Assembly: GCF_027580225.2 (NCBI RefSeq)
Contig: NC_073361.2
Location: forward strand, 31,947,501-32,011,500
Direction of reading: 5' to 3'
DNA from: Misgurnus anguillicaudatus
Taxonomy: Eukaryota; Chordata; Actinopteri; Cypriniformes; Cobitidae
Length of the DNA stretch: 64,000 nt
In this document: in pieces, positions 33,154 through 45,560 of the stretch
Layout of the letters: each line of letters begins with the position of its first letter
Numbering within the stretch: the stretch's first letter is position 1
Made by a program: the position numbers and the translations under genes
The notes under the pieces: generated by a model
What the model was told of the DNA's origin: nothing
The model's database searches: none
What the model saw: the letters and a program-made list of their open reading frames with translations, nothing else

Positions 33154-33451
33154 TGGAGAAAGCAAGTTTATTACTGCACTACTACTGCAGCCAGCCACCA
33201 GGGGCAAAGAAAATGATTGGACTTCACTTTTCAGGACATGTGAAGCTAGCCTGGGTGCCAGCCGATCTTAGCCCCGCCCACAAGATTTTGTAAACGGGAA
33301 GATGGGTCTGGGGTTTCTGCGTTGAGGAGCTACTATTTTAGGACAAATGCTGGTCGAACCAATCAAATTGTCAGGGCGGGTTTTATACGATGATGGACAG
33401 ATAATCAACAGTAACGTAATGAACCACGTCACCAAAGAACGCGTGTGTTGA

Positions 33452-33811
33452 ATGGCTGCTGCTGTAGAGTTCAGATGTGTGGATTCTGACATTGAGTCTG
33501 TTCTAAAAGATATCGACAGAGCATTGATTTTAAAAGAGGAACAGAGAAACGCGAGCAGGGCATTTGTTGATGTTTTTGCCGTCCTTCCTATTCGGCAAAA
33601 GTTGGTCGCAACTGAAATGGCTAACGTTATCACGGCGATGCAACTCTGCGTGCACGACGAGATGGATATAATTAGCGGTCGTTGACAGCTTCTTTTCGGA
33701 AGCCCGGAATCGTGGTTGCTGAATAAGTGGAGGGACATGCTAGCCTCCAATATTTTCAAGCAAACGTAATGGTATCGTCGTGGATGAAGTTCACCTAACG
33801 TACAAATGGTA
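33452..33811 (+). pseudogene. RecQ-like helicase relic (broken exon)
   Basis: The open frame 33452-33685 carries LKEEQRNASRAFVDVFAVLP, which matches the motif 0/I region of RecQ-type DNA helicases multicopy in fish genomes. The Walker A that should follow (PTGFGKS) is disrupted: FGKS is present in another frame just after VLP. Further on, FGSPESWLLNKWRDML and then GIVVDEVHLTYKW (33771-33809, the DEVH motif II) appear in other frames, directly before a donor-like GTAAGA. The breaks mean it cannot make a helicase. It is antisense within the gfod1 intron and may be cargo or debris of a mobile element. Confidence 0.7.
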
Positions 33812-34401
33812 AGAGAAAGTCTTACTCTATGACTTAGTAAATACTTCATGTTGTGATATAAACGAAATGTTGTAAACATAATAGGTGTTGATGTACATTC
33901 GCTAACTCAGTATAATCACAATGTTAGTGTCATTGTAGCGAAATAACTAGCAGTTCGGTCAGGCTGCAAAGACGTAATTTCAACATACATCACACACTCT
34001 GTTGCTCTGATTGGTCGTAGGTCTATCCAATTGAGTGCAGAGGCATTTTTCGGTTGAGACACGCCTCATAATTATAGCTCAATGGAGCGGTATCAGACTC
34101 AAATTCTGACTAGAATTGAGTATGGCAACGTCAGGTTAATGTGAAGCACTCCTGATTATACAATAATAAAACATAAAAGACAATGAGGGGTCAGAAAACT
34201 GTCATATGCTTTTTTCTCTTTTGACATTAAGACTTTCTTCTTAACTTAATTTCTTTTTAACTGCGAATCTGTCAGGATGAGATTCAGTAATCCACAGCTG
34301 ATATTTACAGTACATCCTGCGATCCGCTGCGTCATTATATCGGGATAAGAATGAGATTAGGATTACAGGGTGTTCGCTAAAGTTTAGAAATATAACAGAA
34401 G

Positions 34402-34955
34402 TAGTGCTGCACAATTAATCGCATCGCAATCGCGATGTCAGCCTGTGCGATTATATGACAGCAAAATGTTGCAATTATATTAAATAAATAAATGTGTGGA
34501 CTTGTTAACACAAACTTTCTGATAACAATTTGATGATTTTCCTTGCTGTTTAAAAAAAGAAAGAAAAACGAACAAAAAGGCAATGCATGTGTGGCATGCA
34601 CGTGTGTGGTGTGCATCGTCACTTGTGTGTGCGCAGCCCGGAAATACCAGAGCGAAGATGGATGCAGAGGAGATTGACAGTGATCTGGTAGCTAAAAAAA
34701 CCCCTTCGTCTGTTGTATGGCGGTATTTTGGATTTAGGATTACTGACACTAAGCAGTTGCTACATCACGTGGCAATACGGAAACATTTCTAGTTTTACAA
34801 ATACACATTTTAGCATTATCACTAAACTGTGTGTGGATTTTCCTTAAGACCCATCAAGTTGACTCATGATACAATTTATTATAATCGCAATCGCACATCC
34901 CAATATTAGCATGAATAACTGCAATGGGAAAAATTACCCAAATCGTGCAGCCCTA
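34402..34955. mobile_element. hAT element with perfect 8-bp duplication and transposase remnant
   Basis: Ends TAGTGCTGCACAATTAATCG and CGTGCAGCCCTA. AACAGAAG lies directly outside both ends (34394-34401, 34956-34963). Inside on the plus strand, frame 34583-34792 encodes MDAEEIDSDLVAKKTP and SSVVWRYFGFR, like the start of a BED zinc finger at the N terminus of hAT transposases; the frame stops before the finger is complete. It is therefore a deletion derivative of an autonomous hAT. Confidence 0.88.
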
Positions 34956-36596
34956 AACAGAAGTAAAACTGATTCATATTGGCCATAATGTAATAATTTC
35001 ACATACTCCATTAACCCTTTACATATTTCATCAGTTACTGTAGAGTTTTTGTTCTTCATTGTGTACATAACAGAAATTACATGGCTGGCATTGTGTCCTG
35101 AAAGCTTTGGGGTCTCAGCCCTCCAAGTTTAATAGTTTAAAATGTACACAATGAAGATGAATAAGATGCTGAACATCATTACACAGATGGACAGTCATGC
35201 AAACACATCGCTACAACACCGAAATGAAATATTGTTCACAGCAAGACCTTTTAGATGTGTGCATGAAGAGATCTTTCATCCAGAATGCCAGCAACAATGA
35301 TGTTTCATTGCTGCTGAAGATCTTTTTGTTTTGGATTATTTAAAGATAGACGGCTTGCAGCGATTGCACAAAGCTAATCGTGTCCACCCACTGTCTGCAC
35401 ATTTACATGATAAAGGATTACAAGGTTGTCTTGAATAATGTTGATTATTTGTGTCACTTCAGTGATTTATAAACGTATCTGCATCCTTCTGTATGTCTGG
35501 TTAATGTTTTATTGCAGTAAGCGTGAGGTTCTTATAAGATAAAGGTTAGTTTGTGGTTAACTGGCCCTCAGAGACGTGAGACAGATGCCATCCTGACAGC
35601 AGATGAATGTCTTCTGTTGTACTACATGAGAATATACAGTATTTTATTGTAGTGATGTTGTGAGATGGTAATACCGTGGTACTTTGAGGTATAGCATGGT
35701 ACTGAATGATTAACATAAGCTAATGCCTGACAAATGGTAAACGGGTATATTTATGAAATCTGCTTGAATACAATCAATATTACTGCATTACTTCAAATGG
35801 CTTGCTGTTCCTCACTTCTGTACTGTCATTTTTGATAAAACGGTAGCTTGCCAGCCCTACTGGTCTGTGAATCCTCAATGTATACATGTAATATTATAAT
35901 CTATAAATGTAACTATGTGTAAATGAGAGGTACTGTATTAGAATGAGCAGACATCTTTATTCTGTTGTTTGTCCATCTGATGGGAACAGGTCTTCATGAG
36001 CAGTATTTTCCAGTAAACAGTATTTTCAAAGCTGTAAAACACATGCTTGATAGCATCTCAGATTGATATCTTGATTTTTGTGTGATTTCATGGTTTTCCA
36101 TCCTTGTGTATGTATTTATTTAAAAAACATTAACATAAAAAATACATAAATAAAAAATCTTACATTTTAACATACGTGTGTATTTATAATTGTATTACTA
36201 TTTCAAAATGAAACTTTGTCTATTTTAAAATAACCCGAGAACAGGAAGGATGCTATCAGACATTGTGGCTTGAATAAAGTTTGGCCATCTTTCCATATTA
36301 AGACAATGACAGCATAGCAAAAGTTGACTCATAGCCTGCAGATCACATTAGCAGCTTCGCCACTAACACATCCTGCCGCCCATTTCCTGTGACATCACAC
36401 ACTCATACACACACTTCTCCTAAAGGTAACACTAGTCCCTTCTTTACTCTCAGAGAACAGGATGTAGTCACAGACCACAGGAAGTGAGATTGAATGTGGC
36501 TTCACCTTTGAAATGAAAAATCTTTAACAGTATATCTACTCTTCTACAGCGTCGTGAATGGACAGCACTATATGTTTTATGAGAGTATGCTGTATG

Positions 36597-36695
36597 TAAC
36601 TTATGACTTTTATCCAAAGTTACTTACAGAGCATTCTTATCCATTTGTGTTTCCTGTGGATCGAACCCATGATCTTTGCTCTACCAAATGAGCTT
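36597..36695 (-). repeat. tRNA-derived SINE copy
   Basis: TTTTATCCAAAGTTACTTACA followed by GGATCGAACCCATGATC (complement of a B box) and CTCTACCAAATGAGCT (complement of an A box). Confidence 0.65.
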
Positions 36696-37299
36696 CAAGT
36701 ACATTTATGATTATGAGCTCACTTCCAAAAGAAAGCAAATGACTGCTTTCCACATCCTATTCAGCAGCCTATAGAAACAATCATGCCCCAACAATTTTTG
36801 TGACAATTATCACAAAAAACAATTATTTCTAAAACCTCCAGCCAAAGTGGAGATTTTTGATAACCCCGGTTATGTGTTGCGATGTCAACTGGGAGAAACT
36901 GGGTTTTAGGTTCTAAAACATCACATTATGCGCCAGAAAATGCTTAACGTCGTGTTAGCGTTGTTTGAAAGGAACAGGCTCGTGTTATTCGTTGGTGTCG
37001 ATTCTGGGGATTTTGATTGGCTTGCATGGCTTTATTCCTCTCCCTACACTGCCACCCATAGGTTTGGCATAGTTATTATTGCGCTCGACTGTGTATTTAT
37101 GCGGGTTGATGTAAATGCCAAGTTTTTTGAAAAAAATTTGTGTGCACGAGGTTATTACTGAAAACGGAGGCGGGGAAATATTTGTTTCTCTAAATACCCA
37201 TCTACATGTATATGTGGTCTCAATGCCTACATAAATCGAGTAAACTACGATGTACTATTTAACATTTATGCATTTGGGGTAAACATTAGGGTGTGTGTC

Positions 37300-37540
37300 G
37301 TCAGTGGTCCCACGATTCGATTCGGTTACGATTATTATGTCAACAATCCGATATCACAAAGCGTCACGATGCAAATATTTTTAATATTACTGCACAGGTC
37401 TGTTTACACTTTTGCGGGCGAGAGTGAGAGAGAGAGCACAGCTTTTTTAATAATCAATTATTTGTTTTTATGCATCGATGCAGTTATCGCTCACAGAAAC
37501 ATCGCAATGCATCATAAAAACTATTATACTCAATAGCCCT
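37300..37540. mobile_element. Degraded hAT-like fragment
   Basis: CAGTGGTCCCACGATTCG at the left and repeated ATCGATGCA/ATCGCAATGCATC words; it resembles the interior of hAT MITEs, but no matching right end or duplication is seen. Confidence 0.35.
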
Positions 37541-37955
37541 ATCATACATGCAATGCATTTTATCAGTATAGTATCTTTGTTCTCTGGGAAGACAGTTTTA
37601 CCCATTTTAAATGTGTACTATGTGGTATGCTTATTAGGCCAATGCAATGTGACGTTAGCAACATGCTAACGTCACACTACTGAAATCGAGGAGCGTAGAA
37701 ATGTTATTTTTGTGTTGTTCAAGTATGGGCTATCATACTTGGCAATCACAACACTTTCACTTAAAAAAAGCAGATGAGAATCTTCTGAAGATAAGACTGT
37801 TATGGAGGAAAGCAGCGTCTCTCTTTAGCATCATCCACACAAGTTGTCTAGCTCAGGAATGCTCACTTGTCAGTGTTTGGAGACAGCAGACTGAAAGAGC
37901 TCCGCCAAGCGATTCAATTGAGCGAACAAAGACAATTTCACAGAACCTCTGAGAC

Positions 37956-37960
37956 TCTCT

Positions 37961-37989
<29 letters not shown>
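37956..37989. repeat. (CT)n microsatellite
   Basis: Near-uninterrupted CT dinucleotides. Confidence 0.95.
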
Positions 37990-37993
<4 letters not shown>

Positions 37994-38419
37994 CATTAGC
38001 ATGTAAATAGTGGTTTAACGTGGTGGACGGGGAACTCCCTGAACAAGTGCTGGCATTCAGTGGCCGTATAAGAACAGAAGCATCAGTCTGTCTCTGGGGT
38101 CCCTAAGGCGGCCCGTCAACTCTGGTTTTCAAACATTGGACCGTAACAAAGATCCCTGTACTTTAAATCCATGTGGTGGAGGGGGTTTGTTTATTTTGGG
38201 ATGTGAAAAAAAAAACTAATAGCATTACTCACATCAATTTAAATTTATTTATATACTCTTAAACATAAAGGTGCGTAAAAGGTTCTTCACAGTGATGCCA
38301 TAGAAGAACCATTTTGGTTCCTCAAATAACCACTCAGTCAAATATACCATCATAACTGGGGCTGAAAATATGTCTAGACCAGCCTTAAAACTCAAACATT
38401 TGAAACTGATTTATTTTTA

Positions 38420-39060
38420 GGTGCCCTCAATCTTTGCAAAGATGAGCGAGTGTATATGTATACTGGTGAACTGAAGTCAGTCTGCCACCTGATACCCCAC
38501 TGTACCGCTGGATCACCGTCTGCCCGAGGCACACAATACCGCAAGAGTCAATGGGATTACATGCATGAATCACAACTAAAGCACAGGATGAAGCAGTATC
38601 ATCTGACTGACCACACAACAGTTTCCACAGCACATCTCCTTAAATCACGAAGATTCAATCTGATTGAGAATAACTGACTGACACTACAAGCATTGATAAG
38701 ATGGTTGATGTTATATGGGTGCCTTTTAGATCAAACCACCTGGGAAGAGGAAGCAAGGAAGGCCAAAAACAACTTGGAGGAGGACTGTAGGTGGCCGAAC
38801 TGAATGCTCTAAACCCATCATGGGGCGAAGCTCAACATGCTGTCAAGGACAAAACATTGACATCGAGTTTTATAAACTGTTGTTTGTGTTAACATGATCC
38901 CTAAAATCAATGTGAGGAGCAGAGGACCTGAAAGAGGACAGCCAAAAATGGAGGACAAACCAATGGCCCTCATGAGCTTTGCACCGAAGCTCAAACAGAT
39001 ACTGTCATCTCTTAAACTTACATAAAGCAACAGCTATACATGAAGAACGAACACAGACCC
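38420..39060 (+). other. Degenerate sequence of possible retroelement origin
   Basis: Higher GC than its surroundings, with short open frames (for example 38450-38677, containing DYMHESQLKHRMKQYHL) and no recognised domain. It might be an old LINE or other insertion. Function unknown. Confidence 0.2.
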
Positions 39061-40149
39061 AGCTTTGGGTATAATGAGCAGACATCTAAGACTTGAGAAC
39101 AACACGGTAAACTCCAGTAATAAGAGAAGGAACCAGTTGCTTAAATGCAACCCAGCAGGACAAACAGGAACGGCGTAATGTGACCACGTGTGTCACATGA
39201 ATCTGCAATCATGTTGTATCAGGCTGTTGTTGAGTGACTTTAAATGGACTTCTGCCACTACGGCCAATCTCGTTAGATCTGATGTGAGATCAGCAAAAAC
39301 TCGCATTCCAGCTCCGGGCAACTCATTATCTCTACCGACACGCCACACAAAGTAAACAGGCAAACTGTGAAATGATAACAGCTCCCAAAGAGGAAGTGAG
39401 GCGTCATGATAGTTTCATACTGTTTGGGAAAATGATCACTTAATATTGTGCAAAACATCACTGCTTCTGTTCACAGATGACCCTTTATATGGATTATTCC
39501 ATTACAAAAAGTTTTTTCTTACTGATTAGTTCACATCATATTTCAAGTGACCCAATCCCAATTTTTCTCTCTCATGTAGCATAGATCTGATTTGACCCAT
39601 AAATGTCTAAGCAGGAAAAAAGATTCTGATATTTTTTTAGGCCTTATGCATATGTGGAAATAAATGGTATATGAATCAGATACATGCAGTTTAAGGAGAC
39701 AGATTGGATATTCCGGTGTCAAATCATGTCATACGTCATTAAAAATGCAAAATTGGCAAATGATGTCAACTCGGGTGGACAGCATCAGCAATCACATGAC
39801 TTATCTTAGTAGCGCAATGAAGGACGAACGCTCCACTTAGTGAAGTAATGCTAACGTTTCACATCTTGTTACAACAATAAAGCTGTATAATCTTGTATTT
39901 AAAGAGTGCATAATCATGTAATGTGTCTATTGCGTATTGTAATGTTTTCCTTCCTCTGTGGTTTAAGCTGTTCTGGGTCAGTATGTCTACCTTGTTTGAC
40001 AAGTGTTTAGAGTAAATGCTGACATCGGATATGAATCCCTAATAAAAGATGACGTAAGCAGATCAACAAATTGGAATTGGGCATCAAGATCTGCTGGGTA
40101 TATCCAAGTTACACGATCATATTTGACCATTCGGATTACCGGGAACAAG

Positions 40150-40320
40150 CAAGACACCTAACCCCAGCTGCTCCCGACGAGCTGGATGGCGCCTTGCATG
40201 GCTGACACCGCCGTCGGTGTATGAATGTGTGAGTGAATGGGTGAATGTGAGGCAAAATTGTAAAGCGCTTTGGATGGCCATTGGTCTATGAAAGCGCTAT
40301 ATAAATGCAGTCCAACAATA
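40150..40320. repeat. Dispersed repeat with GCGCTATATAAATGCA tail
   Basis: The segment GCCTTGCATGGCTGACACCG ... GTAAAGCGCTTTGGATGG ... AAAGCGCTATATAAATGCA is a repeat I recognise from many teleost genomes, probably the 3' end of a LINE. No coding potential. Confidence 0.5.
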
Positions 40321-40858
40321 TAAAATGAGTACAGCTTAAATGTTTGCTCTAAAGTACATGTTTACTTAGCAGTAGACTCAGAAACCCAACTCTTTACTAT
40401 TGACACAACTTGACCAGGGTAAACGTTGATTGCTTAACACACGCTGCCACAGTTTCTGTAATGTATGAATCAAGAACAATCTTGCCTAATCCGAGTCAAG
40501 GAATCGAATGATACAAGACAAACATGCTGTTATATTAAAGGCATGTGGGAACTCGTGTCAAGTGACTTTAATGATGCCCTACAGATATACAGAAGACGAT
40601 GCTATTGTCTTATTAAACTTAAATTCTCTGTATTTATAAAGAATAACTACAAAACATCCTGACAGTACACTGATGTTGACCTGGACCCCAGTAAGCAAGC
40701 ACCTAGTAACATCCTAGCATCCATCCAAAATAGCCTATCAACTGCTTAGCAATAGCTTGAAACACCCATAACACTGTAGTGCAGCTGACCTTACTTGAAC
40801 TCTCTCTGGGCAGGATTCGAACTCATGATCATTTTCACAAGGAGGCTGATGATCTCTT

Positions 40859-41305
40859 ATGCTGCATTCACACCAGCCGCAGTAGAGACATCAAGCGTGA
40901 GTGATTTCAATGTTAAGTCAATGTAAAGACTCGTTTACACGTGTCTGGAGGTCTCGCGGCGCAAATGAGGCTTTTTGCGTGGCACGGTAGATGCCAATCC
41001 GCCTCATTCGCGCGTATGACGCGAATTGATCGTTGCCACAAGAGACAAGCGAGTTGATAAAATTGAACATTGGTGGAAATACGCACCACGTTAACCAATC
41101 AGGAACTTGTCTAGTAGTGACGTGATTGCAGGAAGCGAGCAGAGTCCCAGAAGCCCCTCCCATGATGCGAATTTCCATGTGAATGTCTTGATGACTACAA
41201 TTTCACACGCGAATGAAGTGAGTACACTCAAAATGTTTAAGTGTCCAACTACACGCGGCAGACGCGAATTTGACGCCCCTAAACTCTTCTGGTGTGAACC
41301 CACAG
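40859..41305. mobile_element. MITE with TGCTGCATTCACACCAG ends
   Basis: Left TGCTGCATTCACACCAG and right CTGGTGTGAACCCACAG are inverted repeats in part. The interior is rich in GCGAAT words and CpG. 447 bp, no gene. Confidence 0.6.
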
Positions 41306-41772
41306 TTAAGATTGGCACAGCTTTTATACAGCAGCTGGCCTCCTTTATGATAGAAATTGCATAGAAACACTAAAAACTACTCAGCAACTGCATGTCAATG
41401 CCCTGACAGAGAGGATAATTATCCAGAGGTTATTCTGGGATCATGTTCTTGATCCTCAGATGAATAATACTCGTGGGTTATTTCTGACCGTTATTAGACA
41501 CCTGTCATGTCTGTTTATGTGCGTTTCTCTCTACAGACAGGACAACAGACCTAGAGAACCAAACCAAGACAGTGTTGCATTCAAGCCCAATTCATTTGAA
41601 TCTAAGACCAGAGAGTGTTAAGTCTGAGTCAAGACCGAGTCCACATCCAGCTATGTCTGGTCTTGGTCAAAACTTCGAATGAGAGCGACTCGACTGCCAT
41701 AACAGAAACAGACAAATAAATCAAGTCTGAGATGTTCTTGAAGGTCTTGTGATATCAGTTTGTATTCAGCCT

Positions 41773-42042
41773 AATGCTGCATACACGCCAGACGCAAAGC
41801 ATCGCGTTCCTTACTTTAGATTACTTACAGGATTTAACTTTGTGTCATGCAAATTTTTCGCTCAAGTTGAATATTTTCAACTTGCATGAAGACGCATTTG
41901 AGGCAAATAGCGCATTTTGCGGCAATCGCGCAATCCAATTCACGTCTTTTGCATCGCCCCTGTGGAAGTTCACTTCTATTTGCGTCTTTGTATGTTATCT
42001 ACTCATGCAAATCGTTAAATTTGCTTTGGTGTGTACGCCCTG
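41773..42042. mobile_element. MITE of the AATGCTGCRTACACRCC family, single copy
   Basis: Starts AATGCTGCATACACGCCAGAC and ends TTTGGTGTGTACGCCC-like. Same family as the three tandem copies at 50487-51172. Confidence 0.65.
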
Positions 42043-42830
42043 TAATGATAAACCACATTAGATCAGGGGTGTAGTCATGAATCACTGCTAAAATCCTCAC
42101 AAGTTCATTCCTACAGGAACATGTTCAGAAAATGTTGCTCATAACTCAGGTGACTCAAAGCAGTCGACTTTATTAACTTTACATCTCAGATATTTATCTT
42201 AAAATTTCTATGGAGGAACAAAAAGATGCAGTAAGTCTGTAAGACTTTAGAAATTTATTTTATGGATATCATATGGATTGCACAGCATGTTTGCATTCAT
42301 ATTTAAGTCTCTGACTTCTGACTGCAAATTTCTGACACTGTTAGGATCACTTTCAAAACTATGTAAAAATTCACATGTAATTTTACCTTTTCTCAGAAAC
42401 ATCTGAGAAGCAGCAAAATCACTAACAAATCTTATTTTTTCTAAAATGCTGCTATAGGTGCAATATCAACATTTAACATCTTCTACTTCGTGCCTCAGCG
42501 TGTTGTTATGTGATGACTAAATTTGTTTCACCATGAATATGAACTTCTGTATTTAACGCTAGGCTACAACCCTGATGAAATGAAGTGTTGGATGTGAAGC
42601 CACACCTAACCAACAGCTGACTCTATCTAACAAGACAACACAAGACCTGATATATCTGCCCTCCTTCAGAAAAACATTGAGCAACGGATGAAACAAAATA
42701 AATATCATTGGATATATTGGATTGTGGCCTATTTCACAGCTTGAAATATTGAATTATAAAATATAAAACAAATATAGCTCATGGTACACACACAGCACTC
42801 ATTTCATATGCGTTTATTTCCTTAGCCACC

Positions 42831-42880
42831 ATATGTGTGTGTGTGTGTGTGTCTGTGTGTCTGTGTGTGTGTGTGTGTGC
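42831..42880. repeat. (TG)n with TC interruptions
   Basis: Imperfect TG microsatellite in the gfod1 intron. Confidence 0.9.
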
Positions 42881-43267
42881 GTACAATACTAAAACAATAC
42901 CTGCAATTACAAAAAAGTATTTTTTGACATCCATCATGGTATTATGCCGTTTTAAACATGTACTTTACCGAAGTAATCTTTCAATACCTTGGTGCACCGT
43001 GTAACTACCATGGTGCATAAATATGGTAAACATTTGAGATTACCATCTAATCTCATCACTTTACTATAGTATTTATGCTGCCTGGTGCAATGGTACAGTG
43101 ATGTATCAGAAGGTAATAATATGGTGATTTGTACCGAGTAATTATTTTCATATGCCACAGCATTTGCATAATAGTCCAAGGTACTTAAACAAAACAATAC
43201 AACAGTATCGCCATTCATGGAAATCATAGTAGTACTATGGTACCTTTACTGTATCAGCTGACACAGC

Positions 43268-44715
43268 ATTGCTCATCCTAAATATATGTGTTTCTATGCA
43301 TGCAAGTGTATGCATGCAAGTGTATGTATGCGTGTTTCTATGCATGCAAGTGTACGTAGCGTGTTTCTATGCATGCAAGTGTATGTTTGCATGCGTGTTT
43401 CTATGCATGCGTGTTTCTATGCATCCAAGCCATGTGTATGCGTGTTTCTATGCATGCAAGTGTACGTAGCGTGTTTCTATGCATCCAAGCATGTGTATGC
43501 GTGTTTCTATGCATGCAAGTGTATGTATGCGTGTTTCTATGCATCCAAGCGTGTGTATGCGTGTTTCTATGCATCCAAGCGTGTGTATGCGTGTTTCTAT
43601 GCATCCAAGCGTGTGTATGCGTGTTTCTATGCATCCAAGCATGTGTATGCGTGTTTCTATGCATGCAAGTTTATGTATGCGTGTTTCTATGCATGCAAGC
43701 ATATGTATGCGTGTTTCTATGCATGCAAGCATATGTATGCGTGTTTCTATGCATGCAAGCGTATGTATGAGTGTTTCTATGCATGCAAGTTTATGTATGC
43801 GTGTTTCTATGCATGCAAGCTTATGTATGCGTGTTTCTATGCATGCAAGTATGTATGCGTGTTTCTATGCATGCAAGTTTATGTATGCGTGTTTCTATGC
43901 ATGCAAGTTTATGTATGCGTGTTTCTATGCATCCAAGCATGTGTATGCGTGTTTCTATGCATGCAAGCGTACGTAGCGTGTTTCTATGCATGCAAGTGTG
44001 TGTATGCGTGTTTCTATGCATGCAAGCGTGTGTATGCGTGTTTCTATGCATGCGAGCGTGTGTATGTATGTTTATGCATGCCATAGTATGTTTGTATGTT
44101 TTTATAAATGCAAGTGTGCGTGTGTATGCATGTTTCTATGCATGCAAGTGTACGCATGTATGCGTGTTTCTTTGCATGCAAGAGTATGTGGCCGTTTTTC
44201 TATGCAGGCAAATACACGTATGCGTGTTTCTATGCATGCAAGCGTGTGTATGCGTGTTTCTACGTATGCAAGTGTATGTTTGTATGCGTGTTTCTATGCA
44301 AGCAAGTGTATGTTTGTGTGTTTCTATGCAGGCAAGTACATGTATGCGTGATTCTATGCATGCAAGCGTATTTCTATGCATGCATGCGTATGTTTGTGTG
44401 TTTTTATACATGCAAACGTCTGTATGCGTGTTTCTATGCATGCAGGTGTACGTATGCGTGTTTCTATGCATGTAGGTGTATGTTTGCGTGTTTATATGCA
44501 TGCGTATGTTTGTGTGTTTTTATACATGCAAACGTCTGTATGCGTGTTTCTATGCCTGCCTGCAGGTGTATGTTTGCGTGTTTCTATGCATGCAGGTGTA
44601 TGTTTGCGTGTTTCTATGCATGCAAGTGTATGTATGTGTGTTTCTATGCATGCAAGCGTGCGTGTTTCTGTGCATGCAAGTGTATGTATGTGTGTATCTA
44701 TGCATGCAGGTGTGT
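43268..44715. repeat. 30-bp minisatellite, roughly 45-48 copies, beside the gfod1 donor
   Basis: The unit is close to GTGTTTCTATGCATGCAAGTGTATGTATGC, 30 bp, with variants (CATCCAAGC, GCATATG) that form higher-order runs, for example several CATCCAAGCGTG units at 43540-43640. The array ends about 10 bp inside the intron from the gfod1 exon 1 donor. The 30-bp period keeps frames open on both strands (MHASVCMRVS and YACFYACK repeats); these are artefacts of periodicity. Confidence 0.97.
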
Positions 44716-44730
44716 GTGCGCGTCACTCAC

Positions 44731-44983
44731 CCAGTGTCTTAACGGCGATCTGTTTCGTGAGCGGCGGAGGCAGGTTGATGCAAACAAGGTCCACGTCCTG
44801 ATGCAGCAGCACATCATCGATCCGGTTAGTGTAGAAGGGCACGTTCATCTCTCGCGCAAGCTCCTCCGCCTCCTCCTGTGTTCGACCCCACAGCGCTTTC
44901 ACCGCGAACCCTTCACTCTTCAGCAGTGGGATGATGACCCGAGCCGTGAGACTGGTACCGAACACACCCACCCCGGGCAACAT
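44731..44983 (-). CDS. gfod1: gfod1 exon 1
   Basis: Coding exon from ATG at 44983 to donor CTGG|GTGAGT. It encodes [21 protein letters not shown], with the Rossmann dinucleotide-binding loop, then [15 protein letters not shown] and [20 protein letters not shown]. 84 codons plus one base, phase 1, joining exon 2 in frame. The match to vertebrate GFOD1 N termini is almost residue for residue. The intron side of the donor is immediately followed by the 30-bp minisatellite. Confidence 0.97.
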
Positions 44984-45560
44984 GTCTGCACCGCACGGCC
45001 TAACGGTCTCTCACACCTGACGTCACGCGGGTCACCCTACGGCAGCGGGTTCGAACCCCTCAAGGGCGGATCCGTGAACTATGACCATCGCACCCGAGAT
45101 CAAAACACTGATCCAGACCGGACTGAACCCGTCATGTATGAACTGTATGTGAGGCAAATAACTAATCAATTATTATTTTCAATAAATTATTATAAGAGCA
45201 ACACTGAATTCACGTCATCATCATCATCCACCTGCAGCGGCGCGCGTCTCTGAACGACGCCGGTCTGTATAGACGTGACAGTATAATATTATCCTCACAA
45301 TATCGATTCATTTGTGTCCGCCTTGCAATCTGTGCGACGCGCAAAGCTCGCGTCGCGTCGCCTCCGTTTCATACAGATGGACGTGAGCGCATTTCTGCTG
45401 AGGTAAAGCGATGATGTGACGTTTCCGCACAGGCGCGAAATAAACGATCCCGCAGCGTTATATATATCCTGATGTAATTTCCAAACTCGTCGTTCTGATA
45501 TCTCTGAGGAGCGTTGTAGCGTCGCGACACCTCGCGCTATCATCTACTGCTGCGGCCGGT
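44984..45560 (-). promoter_or_regulatory. gfod1: CpG-rich gfod1 5' UTR and promoter region
   Basis: Much richer in CpG than the surrounding AT-rich DNA (for example GCGCAAAGCTCGCGTCGCGT near 45340-45360 and CGTCGCGACACCTCGCGC near 45520). This fits a CpG-island promoter for the minus-strand gene. The exact start site cannot be placed. Confidence 0.6.

Larger units (their letters stand above)
27210..44730 (-). other. gfod1: gfod1 intron 1
   Basis: 17.5 kb with donor GTGAGT and acceptor TAG. It has no nested gene I can support. It holds MITEs, simple repeats, SINEs, a RecQ-like helicase relic and a 30-bp minisatellite, listed separately. Stretches such as 35,000-36,590, 39,100-40,130 and 42,050-42,830 show nothing recognisable. 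Confidence 0.85.

Noticed and set aside
33268..33879. 203-codon minus-strand frame
   Set aside because: Antisense to the RecQ-like relic, whose motifs II and I are readable on the plus strand; the minus product has no known domain.
43268..44715. CRISPR-like array
   Set aside because: Units are contiguous 30-bp tandem copies with no unique spacers, in vertebrate DNA.
43286..44801. Long open frames (up to 381 codons) on both strands over the 30-bp array, encoding 10-residue repeats
   Set aside because: The period is a multiple of three, so every frame stays open. The region is intronic to gfod1, adjoining its donor, and has no start context or conserved domain.
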